NCBI GenBank assembly: GCA_003693705.1
Contig: RBZT01000623.1
Location: forward strand, 186,001 to 250,000
Source: Polymyxa betae
Taxonomy: Eukaryota > Endomyxa > Phytomyxea > Plasmodiophorida > Plasmodiophoridae
DNA length: 64,000 nucleotides
Reading direction: 5' to 3'
The notes under the pieces are model-generated. The model saw nothing but the letters and a program-made list of their open reading frames with translations, did no database searches and was not told the origin of the DNA. Both the position numbers and the translations under genes were made by a program. This document shows, piece by piece, positions 42,752-55,000 of this stretch (within the stretch, counting starts at the first letter, position 1; every line of letters starts with the position of its first letter).

Positions 42752-45700
42752 TTAGATTAGATAAGTTAAAGTATAAGTGTCGTCGTGTCGTTGACACAAA
42801 ACTTTCCAGTCGTTTGTACTGATGACAAAACCGCGATGATTGCCGAACACGGAGATAGGCGAGTTCGGATCCTCCAACGCATTATTGGCAGCATTGAACT
42901 GTACCCTTAATGGAGCATCATGAGATCCACAGTTCTGCAAATCCTTCGCTCGAGCAGAAGATATCATCATGACGGGAATATCAACTAAAATGGAGCTGCC
43001 GTCTCCGCTCATGAAGAAGATTGCATCAGGATCATCAACGTTCACGATCACAAGACCAGTTGCACCTTGGCTCTTTGCAGCTTCTGCTTTCGTCTGAAAC
43101 ATGCAACCACCCCTGTCGATAATCGCTATTCTTCCTTCGACCGCCTGATAATCTTCGGCTTTGCATCCTTCGTTGTTATGAAGTATAACTGCCTCTCCGC
43201 GAACTTTGGAATAGGATTCGACAGATGGAGAGAATTCAGCACCTGTAGCTGCAATCTCTAGCGGACATTGCTGAACTGAAATACTGTAATGAACAACTGC
43301 CCAATATTGTCAGTTTCAATCCCGCTGCTCATAACATGCGAACGAACCTCCTTTCGAACGCTGAATAGAAAAGACTTTCTTTTGACTTCCGTGTTCGTAA
43401 AGAACTTCAATGACAGGTGTTCCGAGATAACGGATAGAAACAGTACTGCCATCGTTTCCGTCGATATGAACGTCGCCCTCGACTCTAACATTCACTTTTG
43501 GCTTCTATAACGAAGTTCGAACGTGTTTTGAAGATTTCATATGCTAGAAGTACCTTTTTTGCGGGCTCCATCCATTTGGAAACGTTTGATTTACCAAACC
43601 GCGGACGCCGTCTTCTTGGAAAGTCACCCCATCGAAAATCAGCAGAGCAAACAGGTAAGTTTTCTACTTGAGGGTTCCCTTCTCGTCTATCAGGAACTCT
43701 TTTTAAAGGGTTTCTATTCGAGAAAGTGTTATGCAGCGCCAAGTTAACAGGAAATCTAAAACGAAGTGAGTAGCAGGCAAGTACAATTCTAGCTTCTAAC
43801 AGATGCCCTTCAGTAGTAAAAATGTAATTTCCTTGACGATGGATGAACGACTCTTGATCAAACAGCAAATAGAGGTATCTAACAAAACTGAATCCCAATG
43901 ACAACACGATCTCAAGAAAGTATTACTTGCAAGTTTCGGCAAGAAAGAAGCTAGGCATCCGGTCTTCAAGAATTCGATGTTCGACATCCCGAACCGAAGC
44001 GAAGCCGTTATTTACACGAGTAATATTAAGCAATGAAGAGACCATGTAGTCTCCCATCTGAAGAACAAGAATTAGACGAACTAAATACAATTGAAACCCA
44101 GAAAACCTACATGAAGATATACTGGGTCTCTTGAAGCAATATACAGCATGTACGTCGACTCCATTAATTCTGGTCGCAACGGATAGTATCGTTCAGTTGA
44201 ATGTAGAGTCATAGATCCCAGCAGAAACCTGGAGAGACACTTCAGCAACACAGTCAAGCTGACTCGCCATGTTCAATCGACCTTTCCGGCAATGTCCCAT
44301 ATTTAGCCCACAGTGAGAAAAAAGCTCGCTGGGAAAGGATGGCATCTTCCAAATGTAAACCGGACAGCACTTGTAAACCCTAACAGAATGCTTCAATATT
44401 CGATATGCTATTAAGAATTATCATACAGGCCAGAACGCCTGTAAGCTGTTGAACTGAACATAGGTGGGAAATCCACTTCTCATCGAGGCCTCATGATACC
44501 AAGGCCCAATTCGAAGGTGCCTCATAACGGAATCGTACGACTACTGGTTGTTAGAAAAAACATTAGTTGGTACTCAGAGACATACTTGCTCAAACATTCG
44601 CAGAAACTCTTCATTTCCAAACAAGACGTATGCTTTGAACAAGTATTCATAAAAAGAATCGATACCGGCTCCAATCCCTGCCGAGTCGTCGATCCAGCGT
44701 CCAGTCTCGACATCAAGATTGTTCCCCTAAATGATATCATTCAAAAGCGGTTGCCACGTAACAAATTATCAAACCACAAGGCCGGTTTGGGGATCCCTCA
44801 TATGCCAGAGAGAGATTAGAGCAGAATATGCTACATCATAAAACGACATATCTCCGGTTAGATGAGAAAGCATTCCAAATTCCATAATCAACGTTCCCTG
44901 TGTGCTTCATCAGAATAAAAAACGAAGTTGCATAAAACTTACCACTCCAGCAGTACAAGAATTCTGCGTTTCATGCGGCAGTAAGCCATGCCTCAAATTA
45001 ACCCATGCATATGGAATACCAGTTTTAGACTGAAAAGCTGGAAGCAGTCTCTTTCCCAGATCGAGAGCTAGGCGCAACAGTCCATCATCATAATCATCAT
45101 AGTGACTGATGTTTTTATCTTTAGCGAGTAAATGAGCTGACAGTAATCCACCTGGCCAACAGATTAGATTGTTAATCACGCTTTAAGAGACAGAAGTTGA
45201 CCAAGCACTCGAATATTGACCTCGAACACATTCACACGTATATTCTGGTCGAACGACACATGGCGAGAAATATACTCGACAGCTTGTTTGAACGCATCGA
45301 ATTTGCCCATTATAGCCAGTGTATCGAGGGTATCAATAAGTGTCATCGCAACGCCATTATATGAATCTGATGATATCTTGGTTCCACCAAGTTCTCCAAG
45401 CGAATCGGTAAAAGAAGCCGAAAGAGGTTTCAGTTCATCATCTGGAGATAAGCCAGACATATTTCAGAACATTACAATCCGAAACGGAAGCATCAATACC
45501 TACGAGGGAAAGCATGTTGCATATAATTATCGAATCCATGATCAAACATCTCAACGACCCTTTGCTTTATTTGAAATGTTTCATTCTCAGAAAAGGTGTG
45601 TGGACGTAGTGAACCAGCCGATCTAAAATATGGCAATCAATGTAAGATCGTGGAACATTGACAACATCAAATCCAATACACGATGGGGCCGATAGGATCG

Positions 45701-45880
45701 GTTTCATAATCATATTCTTGTAAATCATCTCTAATCTCCGATACAAAAAGTAAACACGTGAACGTCGAAGAAGCCTTACATCAGTTGTAGTTGCAGATAA
45801 GCAATGACCGCCCCATAAAGTAGCCCAGCCACAGCATGATGAAAGCCCCAATCTTTAGGTCCTGTAATTGGACAGACCAT
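42752..45880 (-). CDS. EDEM3: EDEM3-like ER mannosidase (GH47) with PA domain
   Basis: ER-associated degradation mannosidase-like protein trimming N-glycans of misfolded proteins. ATG 45880 begins [20 protein letters not shown] with a hydrophobic signal-anchor stretch ([14 protein letters not shown]). The GH47 domain opens [16 protein letters not shown] near 45500-45560, then [78 protein letters not shown] and [20 protein letters not shown] follow near 44940-45165. Many ~50-nt introns split the rest. The C-terminal protease-associated domain ([40 protein letters not shown]) near 42880-43090 marks EDEM3 rather than EDEM1/2. No KDEL-type ending is visible; the last exon ends YTLTYLI at 42752. 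Confidence 0.87.
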
Positions 45881-46286
45881 AACAGGTCAAATATGTCCAA
45901 CCAGGCGGTGGCAGCCGCAGGATCGACGCCACCCTAATGCTCTTGTAGGTTAAAGGTTATAAAAGTTTCGAATAAATCTCGAAAGAGAATGACGACAGTA
46001 CAATAAACTGTAGTAGGACGTAGGCGCGACCTCATAACTAAGGTCTTTTTTCCTCCTGCTATTCATTTTGGACATTAAATCATTATTTATTGTGCATGTA
46101 TCAGCGAATATGTGTACAGTACATTTGTGCCACAATCTCGACGAGATAATGGTGAGGTTACGTTGGAGTCAGAGTTGGAGACCCCATTCCACGCCTTCAA
46201 CTTTTCCATTATAGTCAAGGAATGTTTGGAGATAATGATTGGGATTGGACAGAGATGTTTTAGGACAGTAATATATACCAATTCAT
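45881..46286. other. intergenic, nothing recognised
   Basis: About 400 AT-rich bases between the EDEM3-like start and the next minus-strand gene. Only short overlapping frames, with no promoter element or RNA gene identifiable by eye. Confidence 0.5.
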
Positions 46287-46830
46287 TTATAAATAATTTC
46301 TGATAACGAGTTCCTGAACTTCAACTACTTCCTTACGAAGACTTCGCCGAATTTCTACCACGTTGATGTGGTAATCACCGAACAATCTCCTCATGCAGGG
46401 AGAGTTACTTATCGACATCATTACCTGGACCTTCGGCGACAACTCGTCCATAGTTGGTTGTAAGCCCGTGACCAGGCCCGGTGCCGAGAAACTGTTGTTG
46501 TCCAGATACTGTAGGAAAATTCTGGAGGAGAAGAACCAGCATCTTGACAATAATAGATTGGTTTAGAGCTGCATTCTCTTGAGGATAATGTGCATACACA
46601 TTGGAAGTGCCAGAGTGAAAACCCGACGACAAAAGCGTCGATTATGCTTTTCCCACACTCATACGACTATGTATTCGGGACTGCGAATCAGGGTACGGAG
46701 CCTGGAATCGACCAGCTGCCGAAATCGGCTCCGGGTTTGGCCCAGATATGGAGCCAGATCGAGTCAGAGACTGGACAATGAGTCTTCCGCATCGCCGCCA
46801 AATGCTGTAACAAGGGCTATATGATAATAC
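46287..46830 (-). CDS. unidentified small gene, exons unresolved
   Basis: Minus-strand segments look coding: GFHSGTSNVYAHYPQENAAL and FLGTGPGHGLTTNYGRVVAE near 46410-46620, then LFGDYHINVVEIRRSLRKEV and VEVQELVIRNYL ending at 46287. Upstream, a Pro/Ser-rich frame (SGSISGPNPEPISAAGRFQA) at 46680-46760 may be the 5' exon. The + strand there is open too (46590-46781). I could not join the exons convincingly or name a family. Confidence 0.3.
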
Positions 46831-47212
46831 TCGGCCGAATTGTTTGCGCTTTAAAGGGGCTCACTGCGTCAGCCTCTCTGATTGTACTGGCACTGTGATT
46901 TTGCCAGCTGAACCAAAGCAGCAGGCGATTCTTAGCAGCTAGGCCTTTTAAGAACTTGGCTTTAGGATTCAATTAAATGTTTATGTTCGAGACGATAGCG
47001 ATTTGGCATCGTAATGCATGATGCAAAACAACTTACAAAACCGCCTTTCCCACAACTCACTATGAAGGACGCTAACGACGCGGAAATTTTTTCTCGATCT
47101 GAGACTCACAATAGTGAATCGTAGAGACACTACACGAGTACACGACAAATCACATTCCAGACCGTTCAGAACACCAAAAAAATAGAGTAAGGTATAAGTA
47201 GTATTTACAGAC
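46831..47212. other. intergenic, nothing recognised
   Basis: About 380 bases with no supportable ORF, RNA gene or repeat. It includes the 3' flank of the GPI-anchored protein gene on the minus strand. Confidence 0.5.
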
Positions 47213-48559
47213 TTAGAACATGACCAATATGATTGGAATTACAATGATTGCCATAACAGATATGATGACACTTTGAGCACTGGATGCTTGACTATTAGTG
47301 ATTCCTGTCGTAGTCGTGCTCCCGGGATTGTCATTGGATTGAGCTACGGGCGCCGGCGACAGATCTGCTGGACTAAGAGTTGCAACAGGAGCAACTGTTG
47401 CTGGGCAGGTTGGAACGGTTCCAACAGCTAATGGTTGAGTCCAGACATTCAGAGTGCTTGGGCCTGATCCTCGCTGGCTGATTGCAGCCACACGAACAAT
47501 AATGATCTCAGATGGATTGATATTCCTTAAAACGATCCCAGATACCATACCAACATTGATATATTTGGCAAGATAGGGAGGTTTGTAGTTTGGATCTGTC
47601 GCTGATCCGATGCTGTTCACCTGATAATAGACAGTGTAGCCAATAATTGGCTCTTTGGGGTTGGCAGGAGGATCCCAGGTTGCTAGAACCGAGTTCAATC
47701 CTGGCGTTAATTTCAAGTTCTGAGGACGTGTTGGCGTCAAGTCGGATGCTCCCAGAATGATCTCCGACATCTGAGGTGTATAGTACAGATCTTTCAAAGG
47801 ACTAGCATCAAACTCCTCCAGGGTTCCAGTCCATCCAGGCGGGGGTAGAGAGAGACATTTTCGTTGATCGGCAGCATAAGTAGCTCCTATTTCACCTTGG
47901 CATGGTGCCGGCCAGATCGCCTTAAAGTAATACACGGCATCGTTCCACGTGGCTTGCTCTTCCTTGCGTCTGTACCAATTGCAGTCTGCTTGAACGCAGA
48001 CCACATTAATATCATATTGGACATTGGGAACGGAAACCCAGTTCTGTCCATCCTTGGAGTACTGATATCTAAACAATGTCAAACTCGACCCAACTCCTTA
48101 CATATCCAGCTTACTTCATAGGCTCAAACTTTTTGTCACTGTCGCTGGCATAGTAGATCTATTCAAGGTGAGAATTCACAGTTTACATTACACATTTGAA
48201 TGTCTTACTCTTGTCCAAAAGTTTGTAAATCCATTAGGAACATGCCAAGTGACATTGGATGTTGGCCAATATGTTCCATATCGTTTGTATCGAGCTGTAT
48301 CCCAATCGACAGTATCCGAATTTCTCGGGTCAATTACCATATCAAGATGCGTATTGCTGCTGGATGGTTCGTAGATCACCTTCGACTCGTCATCACATTC
48401 ATCCTTGAAGCCAACGAAGGCAACCCTGTCTTGCGAGATTCCAGCCTGGCCACATTCGACCTGGATCGCATTCATGGCCGAATTCCAGGCATCATCGCCT
48501 CCAATAGCCTGTCCGATCAGGACCACCAATGCCAACCCCCAAATTGCACTGAATGTCAT
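47213..48559 (-). CDS. GPI-anchored surface protein with FN3 domain
   Basis: ATG 48559 starts a signal peptide (MTFSAIWGLALVVLIGQAIG). Exons join in phase across two introns of about 50 nt: one after NFWTR near 48205-48155, then the short exon IYYASDSDKKFEPM, then YQYSKDGQNWVSVPNVQYDI from about 48065. An N-terminal Cys-containing region is followed by a fibronectin type III domain (LTPTRPQNLKLTPGLNSVLA, TWDPPANPKEPIIGYTVYY, IIIVRVAAISQRGSGPST). A Pro/Ala/Thr spacer follows. The C-terminus is SSAQSVIISVMAIIVIPIIL-VMF directly before the stop at 47213: a hydrophobic tail with no cytoplasmic residues, preceded by small residues, as in GPI-attachment signals. A single-pass membrane protein is the alternative. 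Confidence 0.75.
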
Positions 48560-49045
48560 TTTCAGAAATGACAAACAGATTAGGCAACGTGATTTCTACC
48601 ACAGATGTCGCATGCCTTCAGATACAGAGTCGTGTGCTGTCAACTGAGTTAATTTTTGTATACCTATCCTCGAGGGAAATTTCAACTGATCTATATATAT
48701 CAGTTTGAATCGTGTCTGAGTAGTTATATGTGGCGTTTAACCAAAGGAGAACGTGTCTCAATGAAAAGAAGATAGAAAACCCCTGCTGGTGATATCTGCA
48801 GTAACGACATCTTCAATAATCTCAACTTATTGTAACGTATTCTAGAATATAACACGCACTTATCAATGTTGATGTTATTTCACCCATCATACTGCCTAAT
48901 TCCTACCTTAATTTCGAGCATTTAAATATTTTACCCGCCAAGTCGTGTTTATTCAAGCGACAGTCTCTAGCAAGCCTGGATTCGTCAATCGGGTTCTATT
49001 ATTGTATTGCCCGAGCACGGGTTGTGCAGGTTTGACAGTGTTCAC
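48560..49045. other. divergent intergenic region
   Basis: About 490 bases between the divergent FN3 and HECT start codons. AT-rich in the centre, including ATCTATATATATCAG near 48690. The frame of the HECT gene is open upstream of its ATG to 49007 but without an earlier ATG. No specific elements recognised. Confidence 0.4.
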
Positions 49046-52000
49046 ATGGGTCGCCGGTCCACAGTCGACCGGAGCGATACCAGTGGTCAGCCATCATTAT
49101 TATGGACTGTTCTTTCCAATCCACGCGCGGTTATAGAGAAGTTTCATACTGTTGGATCAAATTCAGAAGAAGAGGATGAAAGTGTATTACCAGGCGTATC
49201 GACTATTGATGCCGAGTTACATGCTGGGCTAATACTCTTAGAGAAGGTCAGCCTTATTCGATTGCATATAGAGACATATTTTTAATGTTTGCGATATTTC
49301 TTCTGTTAGAATGGAGAAAGGATCGATTCCCTTCTGAGGAAATGGAGCCGGGAAATCCTTCCCACAAGATTATCGAGGTCAACCTTTGCTGATCTGTCCG
49401 AGAAAAGGCGTCTCGTATTGCAACACCTGCTTCAGGTCAACTACTCTACTACACCCACTTCTAATGAGATTAAGAGCCATTCGATAAGTTCGGCTGCGGT
49501 TGAGAACGCACCTCAGCTAAGACCTTCTGTATGGTCTAAAGTTGCCGGTTCTGATCCAGCTTTATGGCCCGACCAGCTGGGTGCTTTCTTGGAGAGCATC
49601 GCTCCACTGGAAATTTTACACCTACGAAATGAACCTGATGAGGTCGCTGGAAAATTCTTTCAGCAGGCCTCAAAGCTGTTCCATGCCAGGCGCAATGATT
49701 TGGACCTTAGAATGCGAATCCTAGTCGCTTGCATTGCATTTATGGCGCTACATGGCTCACTTTACTGTTTGCTGGAAGTTCTGAAAATGCTCGTTGAGCT
49801 CGAACATAATTATTCTGATATGAATTTGCCATCAATGCCGGCCTGTGTCAAGGCTCTGCATTCTCTTCAATCAGAATTCGATCTTCCTCTGCCTTGGACG
49901 AAGGCTGTTATGGGACTGTGGTCTGAATCTGCTTCTGGCTCTAAACGTGATAATCTGAAAGGCCGAGGATTGGCCTCAGATGGCACCTACCTTTATATTC
50001 ATAATGGTTATGCGTTGCATAAAATTGGTTCTGGATTTAATGGATCTGTTCGAGGACAAATGTATGCTGTTCATAAAGGTTATCGCTCAAGGGAATCGGT
50101 TTCTTTGGCGTACGTTAATTCGACGTTAATCGCCATTTCGAGTCAGTGTGAATGGCCTTTTGCCGATATCATCGATACATCTGATTTGGGCGTTTCCGGG
50201 TTCTTACAGTTAGGAACCGATCCAGATGCTGATGTGCCTGAAAAAAAGAGTGACCATAATCCTCTGATTATCTCCGATGGCACCATTGTCTATCTTTTCG
50301 ATACTGAGCCTTCGCTGTTGTCGAAATCCGATGCGGTCAATGATGAAAAGGCTTCTAAGAATGAGCGTCTTGTGCTTTATTTGTACAGCATAGAAGAGAA
50401 AGGTTCAGCTTCTTTACAAATATCAACAAAATCGCGCCATTCTGATCCGAAGGTTAGTCGGTTTATTTCTGCCGCCAGGGTATTTTAATTACTTCGCTTA
50501 GAACCTTGCATGTGCTCTTTGGAAATCAACCGGATACCGTTACTCTCTTCCGCAATGCACAATCGCTTTAAAATCGTCAAAAAACGACCCAAATTCTGCC
50601 GCCAAGTGGTTAATTAGCCATGGCGTTGCTCTAGGGTCGCCGAAAGTTGCCAATTTTGTGAGGCGGCTTACTTTGAAGCCCGTTGGTATGTAAAGGTCTG
50701 CAACCAATTTTTTAATTCAATCACTACTGTTTCAGAGAATCTATCTTTGGGTTTATTGAGTCGCTCGCTGGTGTATACAACCGGTCTTCATCTAGTTGTT
50801 GCTGTTCCACCATACACTGCTGATTACAATGACTCTGTATGTGATAAGTTTATCTAAAGATGTATAGCTAATATTCTGATCAGAGTGATTATGCTGCTAT
50901 TGTTTTCAGCATGTCTACAGGGGATTTGGTGGCACAAAGAACCGGCTTGTTGTCGGCCATCGGTCAAATTGGTACTTCTGGCCTTTCTTCTCAACGAGGT
51001 ATTAAAACTTAGATTTGTTCAGGATGCTACGATCCAGTGAATGACGTCATCTGGAATTGCCATTTTCCTGGAGCAATTCAATTTCAGTATTATCGCAATC
51101 ATGGACCTCGCTGTAATCCGCCCGACTCCGATCCTGCTCTCGTCCTTGAAACGGTTATCGCAGATGTCTCCGCTATTGACCGTCCTTCCTGTTTAGAACT
51201 GTCTACATATCTACTGGCTCATGCATTAAGGCTATTGAAACAAAGGTAAATTTATTTTGATGTTTGGCTGTATACATACTGACCATTTAAAGAACGATTG
51301 TTGATGAGGATACTGCATGCTCGCTGTCTTCACAAATCCAGTTGATAGAAAAGGACTTGAAAATTCATTGGGAATCTGGCAACGAGAATACGAAAGCGAA
51401 AAAGCGGCTGCGTCGTAAATTGAATCGGGTAGGAATTTTCTGCCTGACCTAATTTCCGAATCGTTCTCAACAGGCACTTTCAGGCTCGTAAACAGTGCAT
51501 CGCGCTTCGGATGTCTATTATAGCTCCGTCTTCTGCATCTTTTCCGTTCTCGTTCTCTTTAAGCGAACATATTTTCACTGATCTGCTTTTCCTGTCTAAA
51601 TCCTTTTTCGGTTTGCTCTCCCAGTCACCTGCTGACAAAACGAACAAATATGCTTTTCTTTTGATAGCCACTCTTCAGCTATTTCGCGCACACTTCGACG
51701 AAGTTGAATCGATGCTATCGGTAGCAGAATTTCGGGCCTTCCAAGGACTCAGCAAAAGCTCTGAGTTTTTGCAGTCTTTGTTATTTGCCGGTCTGCTAAA
51801 ACCGTTCGATGAACAAGTCAAATTGGAAGCCGCAAGGGCATTAACTTCCGGATTTCGGCTGCTGTTCCCGAGAAAAGAGCTTCAAAAAGATTTTATCCTT
51901 CAGGCGTTGAAGTCTTTCTCTGATTCTGCTCAGAATGACATTATCAAATTTACCAAACTGATGCTTGACTGGATGGCCGAGAATATCGCTCAATTTGAAT

Positions 52001-55000
52001 TCCTTTGGACTGATATCTCTATAGACCATAAAGCTCGCTCCATTGTCGAGCTGCTGTTTTGGCTATGTCTGGAGAATTCGCATCGAGAAATCGCCGGTTC
52101 AGCAACCGCCGTCATCATTGCGATTATTCAACGGTTGATAAACCGGGCCTCAATGCTATCTGGAACTCATCCAGTTAGAGATGACGATAAGCTTTATGAA
52201 TGGTTATTCACTTTTGCCAAGCTATTTTTTGACCATTTATGTATCTGTATCGATAAGTGTGTCAAGAGCGATTCTCTTTTTCCACTCAGTACCGCATCAC
52301 CGCGTTCGAGTTTAGTGACTTTGCGGTGCATTTTGCCCTGCTTGTCAAATGTTCTACATGCCGTCTCTGTACCTGCAAGCTTTTCTATGTCCGTGCTGCA
52401 ATCGATATCCAAATTAGCGCTCGCTTTCGACAGAATTAATCGGAAATCACCATCGGCTTTAACTGAGAACAACAATTACATGGATAAAGTCTCTTCCGAG
52501 ATTTCAGCAAAGATATCTGTGGAGACTTCGCATCCGTACAGTGTTGGCAGCAATGTTGTTCGAGAAACCGTCTTCTTCAGGAATTGTGATGCCCTTTGTA
52601 TCACTTTCGACCCGCGTTGCTGTACGAAGGATCATCTGGACCAAGTGACTTTATATACCGATGTCAACATGGTAGCTTTTGGTTTGTAACCGCATTCCTC
52701 ACTTTTGACGGTCTTCAGAATTATCGCGCACCTGTTGGCCCATTCTTCGGTAACGATCAGGACAAGAACTCAAACTGGCCCAGCGAACCCGTTATTATTT
52801 ACGGCTCAACATTGGCCTTGAGCTTCTCTGCCAAATCGCAGCCTCGTCCTGAGGATCGAAATCGTTGGGGATTTAAATGCACCATACGTGGTTTATCGTT
52901 TCACTCATTATCGGATGTTCTCGACATTCAATCCGAACTAAGCGCAACAGCAGGTTCTTCTAATTTGAGTTTTTTTTTCTTACTTTTTCAAACATTTCCT
53001 AGGTCTCATATTTTCTCATCTGGTGCGTGGTGCTCCCATCTCTCAGGATGAGATTGTTATCGATTCCTGTTTCAGACGTTCGTCAATCTGCCAAGGATTG
53101 GAGAAGTAATAATAGTCCACTGCTAATCTTGTATTTTGAACTCTGTAAACTTTCTTAGGTATCACACTGAGAAAGATGACGAGATTACTATGGGATCTGT
53201 TCGCGACGACTGTGGAATAGTCGAACGTGGCTCCCCAGCTGGCCCCCTGATTCAATCCATCATCGACGGGACGATGTCTCCGATATTGTCGGAACTTCAG
53301 AGACACGAATATCGATTCCTTGGAAGTCATATCATTAAAAGGCAACCTCCTGCAGTCCAAACAGGTGGGGACTGATTGCTCCACCGTATTTACGAGCTTC
53401 TCTCACACTTCGCTGATGTAGAATGGCATCGATGCATTCGTAGTGTGATGGCCTGTATGATTAAGCATTCTGGTTTAATTCCCGAGATTATGTGTTTTGT
53501 TCATTCTGGTGGAAGAAACGAAAGCACCTCGGACAATACGTTCGTGACACTTCATGATAAGCTTAGCGTCGTTTCGTTATCAGCGCAGAAGCTACAGGTA
53601 TGATCACATTAATAATCTATGACCATTCCAGTTTGAAATTCTGCTTAGGATTGGATGCTACAAGAAGTTCAAGCCGGAAAACGATGGAATCATCTTTGCT
53701 CGTCTCCAACGCTTACTGTATCGTCGCTCGACGAAGAGTTTGGAAACCCGGAACATTTCTCTACTCTGATTGCTATTTGTCATTTTGCTGGTGTTGAACA
53801 TTCTCTCTTGTCGCGAGAGAAGTCAGATCTTCATACCATCTTGAAGGCGCTTGTACAAAAACATTCCGAGGTACAGTCAGCCGCCGTCAAACAACTCTGC
53901 CCATATATGCAAATTTGCAAGCATGTTCTGCAAGTTTGCCAGGAACTCTTACTGTTCAGAGGTGCATTCGACGCCGATATGCCAGAATCGGGTCTCGATA
54001 TTCCAGATATGTGGCGATCTCGGAGCGTTGCCTCGAATTTAAACGATATGATACAAAGCCCAATATTCCGAACGCATTCTGTTCCTGCTATGAGTGCTGT
54101 CAATGTGCGAGATTCAGTTGCAGATCAGACTGACAAACTCGCCCAGAAGGGATTTGAGTCGCGAATTCACAATTTCCGTAATGTTGTTCAAACCTATCAA
54201 CATTGGAAAGCATGGCAGAAAATCGTCACGCCTTCTCGTTCCGCTCCTCAAGAGCAGGTGATGCCTTTCGAAGCAGTTTCTGATATCATCAAAAAGCGGT
54301 TTCCGGCCGAGCTTCTGAGAAAAGTCGCTCATATTCAAGAGAAAAGGATTATTTATCGAATCGCCGCATTGCGTCTGATCTCTGACTTTCTCAATAAGTT
54401 ATCGTTTAGCTCAGCTAAATTGGGTGTCATTGGCAGACTTCCAGAAAGTCTGAAATCATCGGATCGTCCTGCATCGTTGAACTTCGGTGTCTCCTGCTGT
54501 CATCCATCCTTATCTACGGAGCTGCTCAACGCTTACGAAATGTATTTCAAGTCCGTATCCAATGTTTTGGTGCCAACAGTGAACATGGGCATGTTACAGT
54601 TACGTGCTGTGAAAGATTTGTTCGATTTCGAATTTGGAATCGAGCACTGCAATTTGATCGAAAAATGTTCAACGTTGCAGACAGCTTGCGATTTGCTGTT
54701 GCACCTGTGCGAGAAACCTGAACTACGAATGAAGCAGCGTCCTTTGTTCCAGTCGCTATGGTCGGGATTCCGGCTTCTCGCTTTTCGAATTTTGAAGCTG
54801 GGAGCCAATGATGTACCCGGTCACGCCTTACTTCCTGACGTTTTTATCGATTTGAAGAGACTGCAGCGTGTCGTGTTTCAACTTATTTTCCGTCTCCTGC
54901 AGTATTTCTCCAGCGCGCCTGCCACTGCCACAAATTTGGTTCATGTAAATCGCTGCTTAGAAAAAATGTTATCGTTTCTGGTTGTATGTAGCGGGTATTC

